Assembly (NCBI GenBank): GCA_028686145.1
Contig: JAQUCQ010000019.1
Location: 1-20,088, forward strand
DNA: 20,088 bases
Source of the DNA: Desulfuromonadaceae bacterium
Lineage (GTDB): Bacteria; Desulfobacterota; Desulfuromonadia; Geobacterales; Pseudopelobacteraceae
Direction: 5' to 3'
The notes under the pieces: model-generated
The model's database searches: none
Seen by the model: the letters and a program-made list of their open reading frames with translations, nothing else
Told to the model about the DNA's origin: nothing
Part shown: piece by piece, positions 16,515 through 20,088 of the stretch
Layout of the letters: each line of letters begins with the position of its first letter
Numbering within the stretch: position 1 is the stretch's first letter
Made by a program: the position numbers and the translations under genes

Positions 16515-16543
16515 ATAGTAATTGAGTTTTTGTCGTATGGCAA
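16515..16543 (-). promoter_or_regulatory. Promoter of the amidase gene
   Basis: On the minus strand TTGCCA (16538-16543) and TACTAT (16515-16520) are separated by 17 bp, giving a leader of about 50 nt. The whole 16457-16771 gap (315 nt) holds this promoter and the upstream region of the small membrane protein; I see no further gene in it. Confidence 0.45.
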
Positions 16544-16771
16544 GTCCATGGCAAAAGACCGGTCTGTTTCCAATCAATCCAGAGGCATTGTGCCGGGAAA
16601 GGCGGGTGACGAAAGCTCGGTGCCAAAATCATCAAGGGAGAACCTGTACGATTTCCGGATATACCCAAGTGAATGTTTCTGTGGTGACCCGATTTATAAT
16701 AATTTACTTGCGTGCTCCGGAAAAAATGCGCAAACTTCTCACTGTTGCTATAAAGGGACAAGGAGTCAGGT

Positions 16772-17023
16772 ATGGAGATCAGTCAGGTTACTGCTAATGT
16801 TACGAACTTTTTTCAGACTCATCAGCTGATCAGCATTGCAGCCCTGGTAGTTGCACTCTTTTTTTTCTATCAAAGCCCCAAGGAGTCTTTTAAGTTCGTG
16901 GTGTTTTTAGCAATTATGGCTATCGTCGGTTACTTTGTCCTGCAGCTCGGCAGTGTCACCGACAGCGGCATGAGCGCCATAGGAGAATCGACCCACAAAA
17001 CCAAAAAGGCACTCGGCGATTAG
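16772..17023 (+). CDS. Small two-helix membrane protein, 83 aa
   Basis: I do not recognise a named family. AAGGAG lies 7 nt before the ATG, so it is likely a real gene. Two hydrophobic segments (about 19-33 and 40-58) are joined by a short charged turn, QSPKESFK. The N-terminus is polar and the C-terminal tail (THKTKKALGD) is basic, suggesting both ends on the same side of the inner membrane. It is monocistronic. It is the last gene before the hairpin-flanked accessory region. Confidence 0.7.
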   Translation: MEISQVTANVTNFFQTHQLISIAALVVALFFFYQSPKESFKFVVFLAIMAIVGYFVLQLGSVTDSGMSAIGESTHKTKKALGD

Positions 17024-17074
17024 CCGGGAGTATAGAAATGCCAAGGTCTGGGTCTCATCAACAACGCACAGTTA

Positions 17075-17674
17075 CTATTTTTTCCAGGGTTTGAGGCTTC
17101 GCACCAATTCCACGTCGGGCAGGTTGTTGTAGACGTCCAGATAATCATCATGCTTACGCAAAATTGAGACTATGTAATCTAAAGGCTCCGGCCAAATCTC
17201 AGGAAGATCCGCTTCGAGTTTATCATTAGTTGAGAATGCCAGTTGTTCAAGCGGCGGCGTGAATTGGGCATTGACACCTTCTTTATTTCCTCGCGGATCA
17301 ATCCTATACCACCCATATTCAGGAAGAAAAACCGCATTCAAACCATGCAGGCAGTATGGCGCGCCGTCACCTTTCAGGCTGAGTCGTTGATAGCAAAAAC
17401 CTGCTGGAACTCCATTAGCTCTCAGAAGCGCGCCGAGAAGGTGGCTTTTGGCATAACAGTACCCAGTCTTGTAGAGCAGCACATCAGATGCCTTCCACGT
17501 CACAGGGTTAAGCTTGAAATCCAAGCTATGGCGGACATTGTCGCGAACCCACTCAAAACAGTATTTTGCCAGGTCTGATGTTGACTGACAATCTGCTGAG
17601 AGACTGGCCGCTAGCGAAAGAATTTCCGGGTGTTGCCAATCGATTATTTCTGATGCCCTTAAATACATCTCCAT
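17075..17674 (-). CDS. Transglutaminase-like cysteine protease-fold protein
   Basis: 199 aa. The transglutaminase-like core shows the triad in order: Cys73 in KTGYCYAKSHLL, His110 in CLHGLNAVF and Asp126 in WYRIDPRG. The preceding AKYCFEWVRDNVRHS helix is typical of this family. No signal peptide or membrane segment is present, so it is probably cytoplasmic. Such proteins act as proteases, amidases or cross-linkers; which applies is unknown. AAGGA lies about 10 nt before the ATG. The start is only about 20 nt after the end of hairpin repeat 1 on the minus strand, as expected for the first gene after an attC-type site. No such repeat follows its stop. Confidence 0.82.
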   Translation of the reverse strand: MEMYLRASEIIDWQHPEILSLAASLSADCQSTSDLAKYCFEWVRDNVRHSLDFKLNPVTWKASDVLLYKTGYCYAKSHLLGALLRANGVPAGFCYQRLSLKGDGAPYCLHGLNAVFLPEYGWYRIDPRGNKEGVNAQFTPPLEQLAFSTNDKLEADLPEIWPEPLDYIVSILRKHDDYLDVYNNLPDVELVRSLKPWKK

Positions 17675-17692
17675 GTCAGGATTTTCCTTTCA

Positions 17693-17750
17693 GGACAACG
17701 GTGAGAGGCTGACCGGACTGCTTTTGGGCCGGTCGTGCCAATTGTTGGAA
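17693..17750. repeat. attC-like imperfect hairpin, copy 1
   Basis: 58 bp from GGACAAC to GTTGGAA. The inner stem GACCGG (17711-17716) pairs with CCGGTC (17729-17734); the outer CAAC/GTTG ends pair, with a bulged, poorly paired spacer between. It has the same plan as copies 2 and 3, but the inner sequence differs, as in integron attC sites. It lies between the cupin and transglutaminase genes. The 17751-17827 stretch next to it holds nothing else I can name. Confidence 0.5.
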
Positions 17751-17827
17751 TCTTCGGCGCCTGAAAATGTGTGGTTCTGAAACTCTCATCTTTTTTTACA
17801 GGGTCTGCCTTCAGGCATTGTTGGGCG

Positions 17828-18253
17828 TCACCCTGGTGCAGCGAGAATCAAACCGTATTTGGACATTACGGCTATAAGGGCATCCTTGTCCGGTGGACCA
17901 CCTGTGTTGACTACAGCGGCAATATCCCTGAAATATTGAGCACCGATATCCGGGGCATTCACGATTAACGCCTTGGCTGTGGTGGCGAAAGGATTGGCGA
18001 AAGCATGAACGACACCCTTGGGTGTTCTCATGCTTTGCCCCACCGAAAGATCTCGCGTTTCCGAGCCCACCGTGTATCGCAAAGTGCCTTCGAGAACATA
18101 GACACATTCTTCGTTGTTTGAATGACTGTGTGGAGGCGGGACATTTGAACCTGGCGGAACCGTTAACTCAAACATGCCCAGACTTGAAGTGCTTGATCCA
18201 TCAACGATGTAGTTAATACAGAGTTGACCAATCTTGATCACGGATGAATTCAT
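17828..18253 (-). CDS. Cupin-domain protein, 141 aa
   Basis: The start was set at ATG 18253 (MNSSVIKIG) because AAGGAGAG lies about 8 nt upstream; the frame extends further upstream through the repeat without a ribosome site. A single cupin barrel is visible: motif 1 PPPHSHSNNEECVYVLEG gives His42, His44 and Glu48/49, and motif 2 PKGVVHAF gives His83, so a 3-His/Glu metal site is likely. Similar small cupins are metal-binding dioxygenase-like or sugar-binding proteins; no substrate is visible. A monocistronic gene between repeat copies 2 and 1, consistent with a single-gene cassette. Its stop is followed directly by CGCCCAAC. Confidence 0.85.
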   Translation of the reverse strand: MNSSVIKIGQLCINYIVDGSSTSSLGMFELTVPPGSNVPPPHSHSNNEECVYVLEGTLRYTVGSETRDLSVGQSMRTPKGVVHAFANPFATTAKALIVNAPDIGAQYFRDIAAVVNTGGPPDKDALIAVMSKYGLILAAPG

Positions 18254-18298
18254 CGTTTCTCTCCTTATGCAAGGGTAAGATAGACAGTGCTTTGTTAC

Positions 18299-18359
18299 GC
18301 CCAACGGGCCAGCCATTGACCTGCCGGCTTTTAAGGCTGGTCTTATGGTTTGGTTGAAA
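18299..18359. repeat. attC-like imperfect hairpin, copy 2
   Basis: 61 bp from GCCCAAC, which fits the attC RYYYAAC box fully, to GTTGAAA. The inner stem GACCTGCC (18318-18325) pairs with GGCTGGTC (18335-18342) with one mismatch; the outer CAAC/GTTG ends pair. Read on the minus strand it ends GTTGGGC, a perfect GTTRRRY box, 45 nt before the cupin start. The rest of the 18254-18472 gap is AT-rich and without a gene. Confidence 0.5.
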
Positions 18360-18472
18360 AATTCCTTAAGTCTCACTTCATAAAAAATGTATCATATAAA
18401 ATTGGCTTTTCATCTTCTCCTTTACAACCCAAAAGAATCAAATAATCTATTTGGCTGAACGCATCGGGAGAG

Positions 18473-18916
18473 CTAACTGCCTGCCGAAGCAGCCGGTTTG
18501 ATCACATACCCCATGATTGGAGCCGTCGAACGAGAAGATATAGGCCATGTTAGTGCCGCTATCGACTCTTGTCTCTCCTGAGACGAAGCGTTGTCTTGGG
18601 GACCTAAAAACACAGCATCCAGCACACTCTGGAATACTTGCAGCTTGATAGCGTTATTGGCTGAGCTGCTGCTGGATTTATTGGCTGATTTCTTTGACGA
18701 TTTACCGGAAGACTGATCGCAAACTATCTGTCCGTTTACACAGTCACAGGGAATTCCTTGCAGTCTATAAGCTTGCGCTGATCCTTCACAATCAAGTGCC
18801 ACTCCTGCCACTGCCAGCAAGGGAGAAAACATTGAAATCGCCAACAACAGGCCCAATAAACAGAGCGATGTAATCTGTTTATGTATCGCAACTGACGGGG
18901 ATATTATGTATTTCAC
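18473..18916 (-). CDS. Secreted small Cys-containing protein of unknown function
   Basis: 147 aa, GTG start. No family recognised. An N-terminal signal peptide (hydrophobic core about 18-37, ending LLAVAG) predicts export. The mature part has four cysteines at 43, 57, 59 and 66 (C-x13-C-x-C-x6-C), which could form two disulfides or bind metal. A Lys/Ser linker follows (SSGKSSKKSANKSSSSSAN, about 69-87), then a tail with QVFQSVLDAVFLG. AAGGAG sits in the last codons of merR, and the GTG overlaps the merR stop (GTGA), so translation is coupled. The coupling suggests it belongs to the MerR regulon or signalling unit. The C-terminal tail has no clear anchor. Confidence 0.65.
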   Translation of the reverse strand: MKYIISPSVAIHKQITSLCLLGLLLAISMFSPLLAVAGVALDCEGSAQAYRLQGIPCDCVNGQIVCDQSSGKSSKKSANKSSSSSANNAIKLQVFQSVLDAVFLGPQDNASSQERQESIAALTWPISSRSTAPIMGYVIKPAASAGS

Positions 18917-19464
18917 TTAGTCTCCTTTGACCAACATACGTCGCTTATCTGTGACTGCTTCCGAATAAGAAGTGCCTCATCTTCCGATATTCCAAGCGAG
19001 AGCAGAAAATGGTGGTGAGCCTCCGGTGCCCGGCTCTCAAATTCAGTGTGCCACCTTCTCATGGCAGCTTCATCCATCCCTGCTGCACGTAGCATTCCAA
19101 TCCACGCCTGCTTATCAACTGTAACCGGTAGCTCTCTGAGCGATTGAACCTGCAGCATCTTCCCAAGCAAATGCTGTTGGGTCAGCAAGGTACTGATTTC
19201 TTCGCCAAGTTCACGCATGCGTTGCTGTAAGACCGCTCCATTGACATCTTCTTCCATGGATAAGACGCGGCGTATATCCTCGATGGTTAAACCGGCCTGT
19301 CGAAAGCTGCAAATTGTCGCTAACAGATCCCGATCATTCGGCGAATAAAGACGATATCCTGCATCACTACGTCCCGATGGTGTCAATAATCCAATTCGAT
19401 CATAATACAGTAAAGTGCTGCGTGAAAGGCCAAATTTTCGTGCAAGCTCCGTAATTTTAAACAT
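18913..19464 (-). CDS. MerR-family regulator with a C-terminal domain duplicated next door
   Basis: 183 aa. The N-terminal winged helix is typical: FKITELARKFGLSRSTLLYYDRIGLL (2-27) and GYRLYSPNDRDLLATICSFRQAGLTIEDIRRVL (36-68). A coiled dimerisation helix follows (about 75-110). The C-terminal part (118-170) is homologous, ungapped, to the 61-aa protein encoded just upstream: shared W, RA.G, DE.AM..WH..FE...P..H..FL..LG and IR. No MerR-type Cys metal site is seen. The effector is unknown, but the C-terminal domain is the obvious sensor. GAGGA lies about 7 nt before the ATG. It follows a terminator hairpin, so it is probably made by read-through at a lower level than the small gene. Confidence 0.88.
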   Translation of the reverse strand: MFKITELARKFGLSRSTLLYYDRIGLLTPSGRSDAGYRLYSPNDRDLLATICSFRQAGLTIEDIRRVLSMEEDVNGAVLQQRMRELGEEISTLLTQQHLLGKMLQVQSLRELPVTVDKQAWIGMLRAAGMDEAAMRRWHTEFESRAPEAHHHFLLSLGISEDEALLIRKQSQISDVCWSKETK

Positions 19465-19492
19465 TAATCATCCTCGATTTACTTAAAAGAGT

Positions 19493-19523
19493 GAACGCCC
19501 CCAATGATCTATTGGGGGCGTTC
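19493..19523 (-). terminator. Strong hairpin between the 61-aa gene and merR
   Basis: A perfect 13-bp inverted repeat: GAACGCCCCCAAT (19493-19505) and its complement (19511-19523), with a 5-nt loop. It begins 5 nt past the 61-aa gene stop. On the minus strand it is followed by ACTCTTTTAAG, a partial T-run, so termination is probably incomplete and merR is reached by read-through. Confidence 0.7.
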
Positions 19524-19527
19524 TGGC

Positions 19528-19713
19528 TCAAACGTACTTTTGGCGAATTTCTGTAATCTTCTCAGTCGGCAGTCCTAACCATTCCAAAAAACTCTGGTGC
19601 CCATCCGGATTCTCCTTCTCGAACAGCTTGTGCCAATTCTGCATCGCTGTTTCATCCAAGCCGATCGCTCGGAAGCGTTTCACCCATTCGTCTACCGTTA
19701 CCTTGTGTTTCAT
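19528..19713 (-). CDS. 61-aa stand-alone copy of the MerR C-terminal domain
   Basis: The start MKHKVTV at 19713 is fixed by AAGGAG 5-6 nt upstream; the frame continues upstream through the operator without a ribosome site. The protein aligns over residues 7-59 with MerR 118-170: I count 20 identities in 53 positions and no gap. Shared residues include Trp10, RA-x-G at 15-18, Asp20-Glu21, Met24, Trp27-His28, Phe31-Glu32, Pro36, His39, Phe42-Leu43, LG and IR near the end. It is all helical by eye, with no signal peptide. It is the first gene of the unit and probably the most transcribed. It could bind the same ligand as MerR or pair with its C-terminus. The domain has no name I can recall. Confidence 0.78.
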   Translation of the reverse strand: MKHKVTVDEWVKRFRAIGLDETAMQNWHKLFEKENPDGHQSFLEWLGLPTEKITEIRQKYV

Positions 19714-19736
19714 ATCAACTCCTTTAGACTCGATTT

Positions 19737-19760
19737 TTTGTGTCATGGCCATGACACAAA
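19737..19760. promoter_or_regulatory. 24-bp perfect palindrome, likely operator of the MerR unit
   Basis: A perfect dyad centred between 19748 and 19749, with core TGTCATGGCCATGACA. It covers the predicted transcription start of the 61-aa/MerR unit. It also sits exactly in a 19-bp spacer between a weak TTGTTT (19758-19763) and AAAAAT (19733-19738) on the minus strand, the geometry used by MerR-family activators. Confidence 0.6.
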
Positions 19761-19764
19761 CAAG

Positions 19765-19793
19765 GTTAAAGTGTGAAGTAGTAGACGGGTCAA
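19765..19793 (-). promoter_or_regulatory. Possible sigma-70 promoter of the 61-aa/MerR unit
   Basis: On the minus strand TTGACC (19788-19793) and TTTAAC (19765-19770) are separated by 17 bp. Start of transcription would be near 19758, inside the palindrome, giving a 45-nt leader that contains the AAGGAG site. Confidence 0.4.
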
Positions 19794-19831
19794 GAAAAAA
19801 TGCCTCCACAAAATTATCTTATCCATTTTTG

Positions 19832-19889
19832 GGCCAACGGCTGGGCAGAACACCGGCGGTTTCAGGCCGGTGCTTCTGTCTGGTTGGAA
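19832..19889. repeat. attC-like imperfect hairpin, copy 3
   Basis: 58 bp from GGCCAAC to GTTGGAA. The inner stem CACCGGC (19851-19857) pairs with GCCGGTG (19866-19872); the flanking CAGAA (19846-19850) pairs with TTCTG (19874-19878) around a 1-nt bulge, and the outer CCAAC/GTTGG ends pair. Same length and plan as the other two copies. It separates the MerR unit from the toxin gene. Confidence 0.5.
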
Positions 19890-19915
19890 AGTTAGCTCTA
19901 TTTGCTCTTTTGGAG

Positions 19916-19944
19916 TTGACCTATATAAACAAATTGTTTATATT
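19916..19944 (+). promoter_or_regulatory. Toxin promoter with palindromic operator
   Basis: TTGACC (19916-19921) and TATATT (19939-19944) are separated by 17 bp. A 21-bp inverted repeat (19923-19943; arms ATATAAACAA/TTGTTTATAT around a central A) fills the spacer and overlaps the -10, as expected for toxin-antitoxin autorepression. Confidence 0.65.
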
Positions 19945-19950
19945 TTAGCT

Positions 19951-20088
19951 ATGATCACATCGTTCGGGAACAAAGAAACTGAAAAACTCTTTGCAACGGG
20001 GAAGTCAAAAAAACTCCCTACAGAAATCATCACCCGTTCGATCATGCGTTTGACGCAGTTGGACAATACCTGCGAAGTTACTGATTTG
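19951..20088 (+). CDS. HigB/RelE-type toxin (partial, 5' end)
   Basis: 46 codons are visible, open to the right edge. MITSFGNKETEKLFATGKSK followed by KLPTEIITRSIMRLTQLD matches the start of HigB-like mRNA interferases (I.SF..K.TE.LF......LP.EI...A.RKL..LD). These cleave mRNA on the ribosome and are usually followed by a HigA antitoxin, which would lie beyond the window. No Shine-Dalgarno precedes the ATG, and the predicted transcription start falls at or next to it, so the message may be leaderless. It sits immediately after repeat copy 3, which fits the common finding of toxin-antitoxin pairs in integron arrays. Confidence 0.8.
   Translation, partial: MITSFGNKETEKLFATGKSKKLPTEIITRSIMRLTQLDNTCEVTDL

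Noticed and set aside
17024..17074. A fourth attC-like repeat after the transglutaminase gene
   Set aside because: No CAAC...GTTG element or inner stem is present there, so the cassette boundary on the left remains undefined.
17800..17828. Terminator for the cupin gene at TGCCTTCAGGCA
   Set aside because: Only a 4-bp stem, and no T-run on the minus strand.
18378..18420. Tiny 11-codon minus-strand frame after AAAGGAG (ATG at 18413)
   Set aside because: Spacing from the ribosome-like site is only 3 nt, and no leader-peptide or attenuator structure follows; treated as chance.

Overview
The window looks like chromosomal DNA of a Gram-negative anaerobe of the Geobacter/Pelobacter type (Desulfuromonadia). 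This is inferred from gene content only: a split-P glycine cleavage system, a periplasmic-sensor GGDEF protein ending in hemerythrin, a family-4 uracil-DNA glycosylase and a zinc-dependent phospholipase C-like protein. No taxonomic marker gene is present.

Layout. (1) 1-3444, minus strand: the 5' part of a MerA-like FAD/NAD(P)H disulfide oxidoreductase that runs off the left edge, an unrecognised 120-aa gene with its own terminator, a DUF1848 protein with a C-terminal radical-SAM-like cysteine cluster, and an RluA-family pseudouridine synthase. (2) 3619-12087, plus strand: one long tight operon, gcvT-gcvH-gcvPA-gcvPB-lipM-like-lipA, ending in a diguanylate cyclase. It encodes the T, H and P proteins and both enzymes that could build the lipoyl group on GcvH; the cyclase start overlaps the lipA stop by 4 nt. 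(3) 12201-17023, mixed strands: a PaaI-type thioesterase; a minus-strand pair (uracil-DNA glycosylase, CCA/poly(A) polymerase family); a phospholipase C-like protein reading divergently from that pair; a nitrilase-family amidase; a small membrane protein. (4) 17075-20088: a visibly different, accessory-looking stretch. Minus-strand genes (transglutaminase-like, cupin, and a three-gene unit of a 61-aa protein, a MerR regulator and a secreted Cys protein) are separated by three related 58-61 bp imperfect hairpins that begin CAAC and end GTTG. These resemble integron attC sites, so the region is plausibly a gene-cassette array. It ends with the start of a HigB/RelE-type toxin under a palindromic promoter.

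The most notable system is in region 4. The 61-aa protein is, over nearly its whole length, the same domain that forms the C-terminus of the adjacent MerR regulator (20 of 53 aligned positions identical by eye, no gaps). The pair is separated by a strong terminator hairpin and preceded by a perfect 24-bp palindrome near the promoter. This resembles a duplicated-sensor arrangement, by analogy with TipAL/TipAS, and it controls or travels with a small secreted cysteine protein. Function is unknown. All coordinates and motifs come from reading the sequence; no database search was possible.
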